Assembly (NCBI GenBank): GCA_947652605.1
Contig: OX393578.1
Span: forward strand, 61,449,415-61,513,414
From: Elmis aenea
Taxonomy: Eukaryota; Arthropoda; Insecta; Coleoptera; Elmidae
DNA length: 64,000 bases
Direction: 5' to 3'
How positions within the stretch are numbered: position 1 is the first letter of the stretch; each line of letters starts with the position of its first letter. Below the pieces are notes generated by a model that saw nothing but the letters and a program-made list of their open reading frames with translations, did not search any database and had not been told where the DNA came from. Made by a program: the position numbers and the translations under genes. Positions 37,853 to 48,107 of the stretch are shown in pieces.

Positions 37853-40800
37853 ATGAGTACTAGAGAAATATTAACGTTACAATTTGGTCATTATGCAAAC
37901 TTTGTTGGAACTCATTGGTGGAATTTACAAGAAAATAGTTTTCAATACGATCCAAATATAACCGATGAAATCAATCACGATGTGTTGTTTCGTGAAGGTG
38001 TAACCCCAAAAGTAAGTATTTAAACACAATGATAACTCAAATAAGTACTTGATTAATTTTAATTTCAGGGTGGGGTGACTTTCACACCGCGAGCTTTACT
38101 GGTAGATTTAAAAGGCAGCTTAAAAACGCTGTCCGAAACAGGGGACTTGTACGAACTCAAACCCGACCCCAAAGACCTTGAAATTAATTGGAATGACAAG
38201 TCCATAGAAGTTAAAACTGAAGAAAAAGTAGCGAAAAATGAATTCCAAACAGATTTAGAAAATGCCGCTAGCAGCTCAAATGTTGTTAATAAGAAATATA
38301 CATTCGAAAAAGATGTCAAAGTTTGGTCAGATTTTTTGTATACCAGGTTTCATCCAAGGACTGTGAACATTATCAAGGAGTATCAACATGAAAATGACGA
38401 TTCTCCATTTGACGTCTTTCCACTAGGGACACAGTTGTGGAATTCTAAATATTTTGATGAGGACTTTAGTGATAATATTCGCAATTATGTTGAAGAATGC
38501 GACAGTATTCAGGTACCTATAATTTTACCATTTAATTCCAAATTTATTTACATATACTTCTGTATGAAAAACAAAATATACCTTTTACAGGGCTTTCACA
38601 TACTGCAAGATGCGACTAATGCTTTTTCGGGTCTGGCTACTTCATGCATACAGCACCTCAAGGACGAATACAACACAAAATCTGTTTTGGCATTTCCCTT
38701 TATACCCGCATATTATAGAGATTATTTATACACCACAGACGAAGACAGCCAAAAATCGACTACTAAAGACTCTGTGCGATTACTAAATTTGGCGTTAGGA
38801 TTTAATGCTTTAGCAGAACACAGTTCTTTATTTGTCCCACTATGTACCAGCAAAACCGGATGGCGACAACCCGGACCGAAACAAGAATTTCAACACATTT
38901 CATATGATGTAAGTCGGCATCTTTAGAATAGAACGAATTAAATTGTCCTACCTTCATTAAAATGTCGTTTCTCCTTCATCCTCGCCGATCATTGGTTCAT
39001 TACAGGAACTGCGAAGTGGCGACGACTCGTAAATCACACGAATAAATCTCAGTCTATAATCGGAAAAAAATCCATTGACTTCAAACAATTTTTACAGTAA
39101 CAAATTTTTCTCATTTACAGCACACAATTCCATACCATACTAGTGCCATTTTAGCGTCGGCCCTCGACACATACACCCTTCAACATCGATTAAAAGCAAC
39201 ACACTTTTCACTCAGTGACCTGTGTGCCGATTTAAATGTACACGGACGTAAGATTGCCACAGGGAGTTTACGCTTGCCATTTTCGATCAATAAAGGAGCC
39301 GATTTAATTGATTGTTTGGACAATTGGGACGGACCGCTAACGCAGAGTTTAACTCCAAGTTGTACAATCGGTAAATGCACGATTTTCTTGAAATTTTCAA
39401 CATGTTTAAAACAAAGCACGTTCTACTACACAGGTTGGGAAACTCCCATATAAAACCAACTGAGGCCGGTAACTAGTTCCGCAAATTATCCCACAGATGA
39501 CGATAAGTCTAAGAACCGGTTCGTGTACAAGATTTTGACAGTCAGCGCGATTTATAAGCTTTCGTTTAAGAAATTCGAATTTAATCAATCAGAGTATGCA
39601 CATAAAAATATTTTAACGGAATTTTTATGTCACTTTTGTTCAAAATTAGATCCCACCTAGTGCAAGCACAGGTTCTTAGACTTATCGCCAACGGATATTT
39701 ATGGCGAATGGTTCTTAAGACATCGCCATCTAACGGATATTTATGGCGAATGGTTCTTAAGACTTATTGCCATCTAATGGCTGTATTACACTATACAATT
39801 TCTTGTACAATTTCTTGTACAATTTGCTGTCAAAAAATTTTATACTAGATTGTACAGCTGTTGCCAAGTTACAACACGTCTTAGGTCGTAAACTGACACT
39901 TCGCGTATGTCAATTGACGACATTGTAACTTGGCAACAGCTGTACAATCTAGTATAAAAATTTTTGACAGCAAATTGTACAAGAAATTGTGTAGTGTAAT
40001 ACAGCTTTAACAGATATTTATGGCGAATGGTTTTTAAGACATTGCCATCTAACGGATATTTATGGCGAATGGTTCTTAAGACTTATCGCCATCTAACGGA
40101 TATTTGTGGCGAATGGTTCTTAAGACTTATCGCCATCTAGCAGAGATTTATGGCGAATGGTTCTTAAGACTTATCGCCATCTAACGGATATTCATGGCGA
40201 ATGGTTCTTAAAACTTATCGCCATCTAGCGGAAATTTATGGCGAATGGTTCTTAAGACTTATCGCCATCTAACGGATATTTATGGCGAATGGTTCTTAAG
40301 ACATTGCCAGCGGAAATTCATGGCGAATGGTTCTTAAGACTTATTGCCATCTAACGGATATTCATGGCGAATGGTTCTTAAAACTTATCGCCATCTAACG
40401 GATATTTATGGCGAATGGTTCTTAAGACTTATCGCCATCTAACGGATATTCATGGCGAATGGTTCTTAAGACTTATCGCCATCTAGGGGATATTTATGGC
40501 GAATGGTTCTTAAGACTTATCGCCATCTAACGGGTATTTATGGTGAATGGTTCTTAAGACATCGCCATCTAGTGGAAATTTATGTCGAAAAGTTCCAGAT
40601 TTTTTGACAGGCTTCCTAACCTGTGTAGTAGACCGTAAAACAAAGTGATTCGGTAAAACTTTTAAATGATTCACCCTGTATACTTATGCTAGCTTGTTTT
40701 TTTCTAGGTACTGATAGAATAATGCAAATGATAACACTGCGTGGTATTTCGGAAAATCAACTGAAAAGGCCACCGCCACAAGCTGGTAAACAGAGGGCCA

Positions 40801-41283
40801 TGCCAGCTTATAGATGCAACAGCGTTCACGAAATGTTAAGCATGTACCTTTCGTGCAACTGTTTTGGTACCGCTAGCAACGTTACCACAGTGAAAAAAGG
40901 ACTTTCGGTGAAGAATCCGTTTCCTCGCATATTTAATCAAGAAGTTGACATCGACGGTAGCATATCAAGAATACCTAGATCTGATAATATCGGTGAGTAA
41001 CTTTAAAAAAATATTCCCCAATTAACGAATCCATGAATGAAACGTAGATTTTTTTAACCAATTAATTTTTACAGATGTCGAAACAGTTCCTGTATTAGGT
41101 GGTTTACATTCCGGTCCTGAAATCGGGGTTATGTTGGAAAAACTTCACACGGACACTAGAAGAATTAAATTTCAACGATTTCATCAGTTTACGACTGCCG
41201 GACTCGAAACAGACGAATTTAACGACTGCCTAGATAAGCTGTTCGATTTAAGAGAATGTTACGAAGAAAATTATTACTTATAG
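37853..41283 (+). CDS. mst: Protein misato (tubulin/FtsZ-like)
   Basis: Six coding exons: 37853-38011, 38069-38512, 38591-38908, 39121-39370, 40708-40992, 41075-41283. All junctions are GT-AG and in phase, giving 554 residues, the usual length for misato/MSTO1. The N-terminus MSTREILTLQFGHYANFVG is the conserved tubulin-like start, in which the QxGxxxNxxG pattern resembles the tubulin nucleotide-binding loop. Later family landmarks are GFHILQDATNAFSGLA (about residue 202) and GLHSGPEIGVMLE near the C-terminus. In flies misato is needed for spindle assembly; the human homologue acts in mitochondrial distribution. The start at 37,853 is chosen over an in-frame ATG 18 bp upstream because it matches the family N-terminus. 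Intron 4 is 1337 bp and repeat-filled; the others are 57-212 bp. AATAAA lies at 41,375-41,380. Confidence 0.95.
39671..40588. repeat. 44-bp minisatellite in misato intron 4
   Basis: About 15-16 copies of a 44-bp unit containing gccatctaacggatatt, tatggcgaatggttcttaag and acttatc. Copies differ by a few substitutions and some short deletions. The unit contains its own near-palindrome (tcgccat ... atggcga), so single strands could form a ladder of hairpins. The array is interrupted once, by the palindromic element at 39,780-40,005. It is not a CRISPR: the unit repeats without unique spacers. Confidence 0.95.
39780..40005. mobile_element. Palindromic MITE inserted in the minisatellite
   Basis: A 226-bp foldback element whose arms are almost perfect inverted repeats. 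It begins GCTGTATTACAC and ends GTGTAATACAGC. The arms continue through attgtacaagaaattg, tgctgtcaaaaa, tactagattgtacagctgtt and gccaagttacaa on both sides of a loop of about 50 bp. The left arm has one extra 13-bp copy of tacaatttcttgt. It sits inside a 44-bp monomer. Joining the flanks at TAA restores the monomer sequence (catc-taa-c(a/g)gatattt), which would be a 3-bp TAA duplication as made by PIF/Harbinger elements. That class is a suggestion; no coding capacity exists. Confidence 0.85.
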
Positions 41284-41318
41284 CACAAATATTATACAAC
41301 CACTAATATTCTAATTAA

Positions 41319-41380
41319 TTTATTAATCTACTAGTTCGAGCTTGTACTTAATTCTTCAAAAAGTTTTAATATAAAATAAA
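41319..41380. terminator. Overlapping polyadenylation signals of misato and Dhdh
   Basis: AATAAA at 41,375-41,380 on the plus strand serves misato, whose stop ends at 41,283. TTTATT at 41,319-41,324, which reads AATAAA on the minus strand, fits the dehydrogenase gene, whose stop codon is at 41,408-41,410. The stops are only 124 bp apart, so the two mature 3' ends should overlap in antisense by several tens of bases. Confidence 0.6.
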
Positions 41381-41407
41381 ATTTTTTGATTAATGTTTTG
41401 TTTGACT

Positions 41408-44400
41408 TTAAAAATCTTGAAGGAAGACGACCCCAACATCTCTACGCAATTTATCCATTAGCTGAGCAAGTTGTAGCGTTTCCGCGTGTGTCATTTTTGG
41501 ACTTTCCAGTAAACCTGGCAGTATAAAAAAAAGGTTTAAAAATCGCTTTTAAAAAAATTCCAAGCTACTTTAATACCTCTACCATATTTGCAAGTCCAAA
41601 GCGTCTGGCTAGAGCAGAGTGTTAAGAAGGCAAGCGTAAAGTCAAAGCATTAAAAGCACAACATACAGTTCAAATCCGAAACTACTTTAGTAAAACAGCA
41701 CCATATAACAATCTTCGTTCCCGGGTTTGGAACCGCGTCTTCTTGATTTGTGTGACGTTTCGACCATTCTATGTTGGTCTTTATCAAACGACATTAAAAG
41801 TTATTTTGTATCGTTATTCTCTATAAATTAAATTTTTATATGGCGTTCTTTTTATTTTCAGAAGATGTAATATTTTGTTTGAGTTTTAGAAATTAAAATG
41901 AAAATAAAATATCTCAACGTAATTTTGTACTATTTTTTAAATTTGCATTTACACATTCCAAAAATAATTTCAGAGTTACAAATAAAAATTATTTTTATAG
42001 CGTTATACAGGGTGGTGCTTTTTTCGATGCTCACCATTGCTATCTTGGAAACGGTAAGAGATACACATTTTGATGGCGATTGAGAATCTGAAATGAAATA
42101 CTGGATATTTTGATTTGTTTTTGATTTATTAAAAAAAAAAATGAAAAATGTGATTTAAGAAAAATATTATTATCTTCCCTACCATTGACGCTATTTCATT
42201 TAAACTTGGTAACTGTATGTTTTTGACCGTCCTGGTTTTGATGACGTCAACAGAAATTTTCTAAGCCTTCTAGATTTCAAGTTGCGATAGTCAACTTTTT
42301 TATTTCTTATGGCCGCCATGTTGGATTTTTACACCATCAGACAAACCAAAAAATTAGCTTTCCAGATTTGTAACCAACATACTCTTTTTCTTTGAAAAAA
42401 CTTGTTGAAATTTGAAAATTTGTATAAATAATCGGTCGTCGTTCTTCGGTCATCGGTCGTCGGCCGTCGTTCGACGGTCGTCGTTCGCCGGTCGTCGTTC
42501 GCCGGTCGTCGTTCGTCGGTCGTCGTTCGACGGTCGTCGGTCGCCGGTCGTTGGTCGTCGGCCGTCATTCGTCGTTCGACGGTTGTCGTTTGTCGTTCGT
42601 CGTTCATCGATCGTCGTTCTTCGGTCGTCGTTCACCATTCGTCGTTCGTCATTCTTCGGTCGTCGTTCTTCGGTCATTGGTCGTTGTTCATCGGTCGCCG
42701 GCCGTCGTTCGACGGTTGTCGTTCTTCGGTCATCGTTCGACGGTCGGCGTTCGTCGTTCGACGGCCATCGTTCGACGGTCGTCGGCCGTCGTTCGGCGGT
42801 TGTCGTTCTTCGGTCGTCGTTCGTCGGTCGGCGGTCGTCGTTCGTCGTTCGTTGGTCGTCGTTCGTCGGCCGTCGTTCGACGGTCGTCGTTCGTCGGTCG
42901 CCGGACGTCGTTCGACGGTCGGCGTTCGTCGTTCGACGGCCATCGTTCGACGGTCGTCGGCCGTCGTTCGATGGTTGTCGTTCTTCGGTCGCCGGTCGTC
43001 GTTCGGCGGTCGCCGTTCGTCGTTCTTCGGTCGTTGTTCTTCGGTCATTGGTCGTCGTTCGTCGGTCGCCGGCCGTCGTTCGGCGGTTGTCGTTCTTCGG
43101 TCGTCGTTCGCCGGTCGTCGTTCGGCGGTCGTCGTTCGTCGGACGTCGTTCAACGGTCGTCGTTCGTCGCCCGTCGTTCGACGGTTGCCGGAAGTCGTTC
43201 GACGGTTGTTGTTTTTCGGTCGCCGGTCGTCGTTCTTCGGTCATTGGTCGTCGTTCGTCGTTCTTTGGTCGTCGTTCTTCGGTCATTGGTCGTCGTTCGT
43301 CGGTCGACGGCCATCGTTCGACGGTTGCCGGCCGTCGTTCGACGGTCGGTGTCGTCGTTCGACGGCTATCGTTCAACGGTCGTCGGCCGTCGTTCGATGG
43401 TTGTTGTTTTTCGGTCGCCGGTCGTCGTTCGGCGGTCGTCGTTCACCGGACGTCGTTCGTCGGTCGTCGTTCGTCGGCCGTCGTTCGACGGTCGGCGTTC
43501 GTCGTTCGACGGCCATCGTTCGACGGTCGTTGGCCGTCGTTCGATGGTTGTCGTTCTTCGGTCGCCGGTCGTCGTTCGTCCTTCGCCGGTCGCCGGCCGT
43601 CGTTCGTCGGTCGTCGGTCGCCGGCCGTCATTCGACGGCCGTCGTTCGTCAGTCGTCGTTCTTCGGTCGTCGTTCGCCGTTCGTTGGTCTACGGTCGTTA
43701 TTCGTCGTTCTTCGGTCGTCGTTCGGCGGTCGTCGGTCGCCGTCCGTCGTTCAACGGCCATTGTTCGACGGTCATCGGCTGGCGGCCGGCGCTCGACAGT
43801 CGTCGTTCGCCGTTCATCGGCTGTAGTTCGTCGGTCATCGGCCGTCGTTCGTCGTTCGTCGGTCGCCGACCGTCGTTCGACGGTTTCCAAGATAGCAATA
43901 GTGAGCATCGAAAAAAGCACCACCCTGTATATCATAATGTATGTAGCGTTATATAACGTTATATAACATAACAATTCATTTTTTTAATGTTATTTATAAC
44001 GTTATGTAACGAAAACAAATAATAAATAACGTTATACAATAACGTAACGATTTAAAACGTTATACCATCCCTGGTGTTAATACCTTCACCATATTTGCAA
44101 GTCTAAAGCGTCTAGCTAGAGCAGAGTGTTGAGAAGGCAAGCGTTAACTCAAAGCATTAAAAGCACAACATGCAATTCAAATCTGAAACTACTTTAGTTA
44201 AAACAGCACCAAGTGTGTATAAGCCAAAAAGCCGATAAAATCGTATATTAAGTGGTCGTAGAAAAAGTATAGTACAAAACTCGAGTTGTAAAGCAATTAC
44301 GCACCTGTGCGTAATACGCTACTTACAACTCTTGTTTTGTAACATACTACTAATAAGCTTCATACAACCATACCAATAAGCTATTATTAAAAAGACTTCA

Positions 44401-45874
44401 GCAATTACATATCAAAGCATTTATTAACCCTAGAGCAGGTCGGTGTGTAATTCAGAAGAATAAGTTTATTAAGGGTCTGCTCGAGGGTCAACAAAACTAT
44501 CTAGCCAATCATTCAAGCATCTCTACGAAGCAAAAACTGTTTCTTGTAATATTCACCTGCTTTTATGCAGTTTCTAACTTCTTCGGCCTCGTAGCAAAGT
44601 CCAATGTTGTAATGATTTTTAAACTGCACGTCGCTTTTCGGCAATTCCATATTTAGCGTTTCGTTGGGTGTAATTAAACTTGTGGGGCACCAGAATCGGG
44701 GTACCTGTAAAAATTTTACACAAAAGTTAGCAAAAAAATTTTAAACAATACCGACGACAAAAAAATAAATCACAAAAAGTTATTTAAGTCAAAACTCACT
44801 CGAATTAAGCCTTTAGTTCCGATGATGAGTGCTTCGTTAGGTAAATGTATGCGAGCGTGTGTAGACAGTGTGGCCGTTTTGCCCCCCGGATAAGTTATAA
44901 TGGCAGACGAAGATTCGTCTGTACTTTGCGCATTCAAATGTCCAGCAGCTGTGATTTGTTGCGGCAGCTGAAGACCGAAAATGAACTGGGTGAACTGCAG
45001 CAAATATACTCCTAGATCCAAGATGGTTCCACCTCCCAATTCTTTCGAACTGTAAAGCAAAATCACGCTAACAAATTTACTCAAAATTTAACTACTTAAA
45101 CATTGTACGAAGTATCCAAAATAATTCGATTTAATACACTGGTTAAGATATTTTGGAAAAGTAGTATTATCAAACACTCACGTAAGTCTCTCAACATTGT
45201 TCAAAGGTTTACCAAAGCTTGCATTTACATAGAGAACTTCCCCAATCACGCCGGCTCCAATAATCTTTTTCAAAGTCTCGTACGCAGGAAAGCATCGCGA
45301 CCAAATACCTTCCATTAAAAAAAGTTTTTGTTCCTGAGCATAAGCCAACAGCTCAGTGGTTTGTTTTTCGTTTATCGTAAGCGGTTTTTCACAGAGTACG
45401 TGTTTTTTATGCGACAGCATCAACTTAGCAACTTCAAGATGTTGAGTGTTCAAGGTGCCAATGTACACAACATCTTTAACAAAAATAAACTAAATAAATG
45501 TGCATGGAAAGCTAATGATGTCTTATGAAGCGGCTAGCAGTCGGGGGACTAGTAAAAATGTAGTGTAAAAAAAATATTCGTTCAGAAAATAAGAACACTC
45601 AATTTAATTTAAAGATATTTACACAAAATCTAGTTTTAAAAAAATTGGGATAAATTATAAAAACCATCTTACCGATTTCAGGATCTTCTGCTAGGCTTTT
45701 ATAATCTCCATATGCTCTGGGAATGTTGTTATTTGCTGCGAAAACTTTTGCCCTCTCCAAATCTCGAGCGGCTATAGCGAGAACTTCATGTTCATATTTC
45801 GGTAAAACCGACACGGCTTTTACAAACTGGCCGGATATGTTTCCGGCGCTCACGATTCCCCATTTTATTAGCAT
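41408..45874 (-). CDS. Dhdh: Trans-1,2-dihydrobenzene-1,2-diol dehydrogenase-like oxidoreductase
   Basis: Five exons on the minus strand: 45874-45673, 45473-45182, 45049-44800, 44704-44557 and 41514-41408, all GT-AG and in phase. They give 332 residues, close to the 334 of the mammalian enzyme. It is a Gfo/Idh/MocA-family NAD(P)-dependent oxidoreductase with an N-terminal Rossmann fold (GIVSAGNIS, residues 6-14) and CEKPL at 95-99. The catalytic Lys97 and Tyr180, and Trp125 and Asp176, of the primate dimeric dihydrodiol dehydrogenase fall at exactly the same numbers here. The enzyme oxidises trans-dihydrodiols and reduces dicarbonyls such as deoxyglucosone; substrates in insects are unsettled. 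Exon 4 could read through to a stop at 44,513 (311 residues). The distant last exon, encoding LLESPKMTHAETLQLAQ and ending VVFLQDF, restores the conserved C-terminus and is preferred. The last intron is 3042 bp. Confidence 0.93.
41577..41705. repeat. Intronic direct repeat, copy 1
   Basis: About 130 bp in the last Dhdh intron, matching 44,087-44,212 in the same orientation with few differences. Shared runs are accatatttgcaagtc, agctagagcagagtgtt (ggct in this copy), gagaaggcaagcg, aaagcattaaaagcacaaca and gaaactactttagt. The pair brackets the minisatellite-bearing transposon. No LTR signature is visible. Confidence 0.85.
42006..43929. mobile_element. TIR transposon carrying a 14-bp minisatellite
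   Basis: Terminal inverted repeats of about 47 bp bound the element. The left end begins TACAGGGTGGTGCTTTTTTC and continues gatgctcaccattgctatcttggaaac; the right end mirrors it with one visible mismatch and closes gcaccaccctgta. Both sides are flanked by TA (tta-TA / TA-tc), fitting TA target duplication. Left subterminal sequence (42,053-42,425) is ordinary AT-rich DNA with no transposase. The remainder up to the right TIR is the 14-bp array listed separately. It lies in the last intron of the dehydrogenase gene. The superfamily is not certain; the TACAGGGTG end is shared with the mariner-type remnant at 26,618-27,160. Confidence 0.88.
42428..43885. repeat. CpG-rich 14-bp minisatellite
   Basis: About 104 tandem copies of a 14-bp unit, consensus GTCGTCGTTCGNCG (N is A, C or T). 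Common variants replace one TCG by TTG or GCG. It is strikingly GC- and CpG-rich (four or more CpG per unit) against the AT-rich surroundings. Stop triplets are almost absent from the unit, so several frames on both strands stay open for up to 514 codons, with Arg-Arg-Ser or Arg-Arg-Thr repeats. These frames are by-products of the repeat, not genes. Confidence 0.95.
44087..44212. repeat. Intronic direct repeat, copy 2
   Basis: Second copy of the 41,577-41,705 repeat, about 2.5 kb downstream on the plus strand. The copies share aaagcattaaaagcacaaca and gaaactactttagt and diverge sharply after the aaaacagcacca end. Just before it lies a patch built on repeats of ataacgttat (43,930-44,070). Confidence 0.85.
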
Positions 45875-47026
45875 CTAAAATATTTAATATATAATAAACA
45901 GAAACGAAATGAATACTTTATATTTAAGGTGTTTTAATAATTAAGTAGTAGTTTACATACACTTTGAATACAAATAAATTGAAATTGCAAAATTTAAAAA
46001 GCCGTACCATATAAATATTTACAAAACTAAACTAACTGCATAAACGTGAACAGTTTATAGGGATTATTAAAATTGAACTTTATAGAACTGTTGACTGATA
46101 AGGCATAAAAAGATAAGCTACACCAAAAAGTAGTTTTAATTTATCAATAGACGCGTGATAGCAATGTAGCACTTTTTTCAATCCTTTTTGCTAACAAACA
46201 CATGTAAACTTGAACATACCTTGAAATTTACAGTTTTTGTAATAAAGAACAGGTTTTTAACACAAGAATTTTGCTGACATTTGAAATAAAATTTTAAAGA
46301 AACTGTATATCACTTGTTTGCATTACATTCGTATTTTTCATGGAACTATTACTTTTTTGATTAAGTGCCCAAAATAACTTATAAGTTACATAACAAAGGT
46401 AAAGTGGCTCAAGATTAATAACAAACATCTAAATCCAAATCAAACACTTGCTTTTATCTAGATAATGGCCATAAAAATTGGGCAAAAATGAGCAACACTA
46501 CAATTTTAAATGTATTTTTTTTCAAAATTAGAAAATAAATTTGCGGATTTAAGGTAAAAACGACGAAAGACAAACTAGGATAAAAATTGTGAAAAATGCC
46601 ATATAAATCGTTTTTGGAAACCATGTACACGTGGCAAAACAAATCCAAAAAAACCTTACGAAATTAGTTGTCGTTTTTGGGGAACTTTAACAAAATTTTG
46701 CTTAAAAATGGGTCGCGTAAATCATTTACTCAATCAATATATTAGGAAAAAACAACAAAATTTAATTAAAATTCCAAAATTTCAATTCCGAAACATAACC
46801 TCAATTCCTAGACATTACAATAAAAAAGTACATTATAATCCTTAAAAACTAATACCTGATCGTTTAAAATAATATACAGCAATCACCTACTATCAAATAA
46901 CCAATAAAATACTCTTAATACTCTACAAAAGATCGCTAAAAATCTATCAAATTGTGACTTACCAAATCATTTTTCTAACCTAAGTTTTTTAAAATAACTT
47001 ACATATAAATAGCAAACGATAAAATT
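45875..47026. promoter_or_regulatory. Divergent intergenic region, Dhdh / Coa1
   Basis: About 1.15 kb between the Dhdh start (minus) and the Coa1 start (plus). It must contain both promoters. It is AT-rich, without a TATA box or initiator I would trust, and without a credible gene; the frame at 46,454-46,648 (-) has no signature. Confidence 0.4.
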
Positions 47027-47434
47027 ATGTTTCCCAGTAATATACAATTAATGAAAATTGCTTCAATAGGAGGCATAATAACAGTATCAATGGGCTTAGC
47101 TGTAAGATACAAACACAATAACGAAGTAAGCCAAACACTGTACTATAAAGATGCGTTAAAAACAATTCGAACAAATCCAGGAGCTGTTTATTTATTAGGT
47201 GAACCCATAAGAGATGGGGTAATGGATCTAAGTGATAGAGAAAAAAATTACACACTTGATTTGAGCGCTCACTATGAAGTTCCCGTTAAAGGAACCAAAC
47301 AAAAAGGAATCGTGCATTTTTGGGCAGGACGAAAGAATTTAGAAGACCAATGGACCGTACAAAGAGTGGAGTTAGAGCTTAAAAATGAACCCAATCGAAG
47401 GCTGTTAGTGAAATCTGAAGAGAAAAATGCATAA
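47027..47434 (+). CDS. Coa1: COA1-like cytochrome c oxidase assembly factor
   Basis: Single-exon frame of 135 residues. After a short basic N-terminus, residues about 10-27 (KIASIGGIITVSMGLAVRY) form one hydrophobic, membrane-spanning segment. A soluble domain follows with the family pattern YYKDALKTIRTNPGAVYLLG, EPIRDGVMDL, then VPVKGTKQKGIVHFWAGRK and a final basic/acidic strand. Length and layout match the mitochondrial COA1 family (Pfam Coa1; human COA1 is about 146 residues), which acts in the inner membrane in early complex IV, and also complex I, assembly and resembles TIM21. It is intronless here. AATAAA at 47,453-47,458 follows the stop closely. It converges with the GLE1 gene. The assignment rests on domain pattern, not alignment. 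Confidence 0.85.
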   Translation: MFPSNIQLMKIASIGGIITVSMGLAVRYKHNNEVSQTLYYKDALKTIRTNPGAVYLLGEPIRDGVMDLSDREKNYTLDLSAHYEVPVKGTKQKGIVHFWAGRKNLEDQWTVQRVELELKNEPNRRLLVKSEEKNA

Positions 47435-48107
47435 TGTGTTACATTTTTTATTAATAAATATTTTATTAGGCAACGTTTAATTTTATAAATATTTTTTAAC
47501 GTTTTGATTAAGCCCAGTTATAAATAAAAATTAAAACAATACCTTTAAGCAAATACTGTTAATTCAATTTTGGATTGACTACTATTAAACAAATACTACA
47601 GAACATGCACCAATTTAATTTATTCAAAAAATTACAAACAGAACATATAATATTAGCAAAGATACCGATTTTGCAATATTAACAGATTCAATGTTTTTAA
47701 TAAATACGACATATTATAGCATATTGCAATGCAAGGTCAATAATACAAAAATAAATGTACATGTAATATGAAATTAACCAAACACGAATATGCATCAAAT
47801 TTTATTTCATTTTAACGATTAAATACTTCTCTGTAAAAAAAATTTATAAAGAAATAAAATATAATACTTTAAATATTTAAAATAAATTATAATTTCATAC
47901 CTTTTAAAAATTCAAGTGTACAAAATTTTAAAAAATATATAAAGTATTATAGCATTACATCAATGTTTGCTTTTATAACTTTTTAAACTCTCATTAATGT
48001 AATTACACTGCTCTAAGGAATTCAGTTCCTCTTTTTTTTGGCTTCCGAACATACATCAACAAAATTTCTGTTCAGAGCCCATTATTAACTTCAAGGACAT
48101 TACAAAT
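47435..48107. other. Intergenic 3' region, Coa1 / Gle1 convergent
   Basis: AT-rich sequence between two convergent genes. It must hold both 3' UTRs. A minus-strand AATAAA (plus-strand tttatt at 47,801-47,806) is a candidate Gle1 polyadenylation signal. No gene is seen. Confidence 0.4.

Noticed and set aside
39671..40588. Possible CRISPR-like array
   Set aside because: The 44-bp units are contiguous with no unique spacers, and the locus is a eukaryotic intron.
42412..43974. Very long open frames on both strands (up to 514 codons) rich in Arg-Arg-Ser or Arg-Arg-Thr
   Set aside because: They are translations of a 14-bp minisatellite whose unit lacks stop triplets; several overlapping frames on both strands are open at once, and the array sits between transposon ends.
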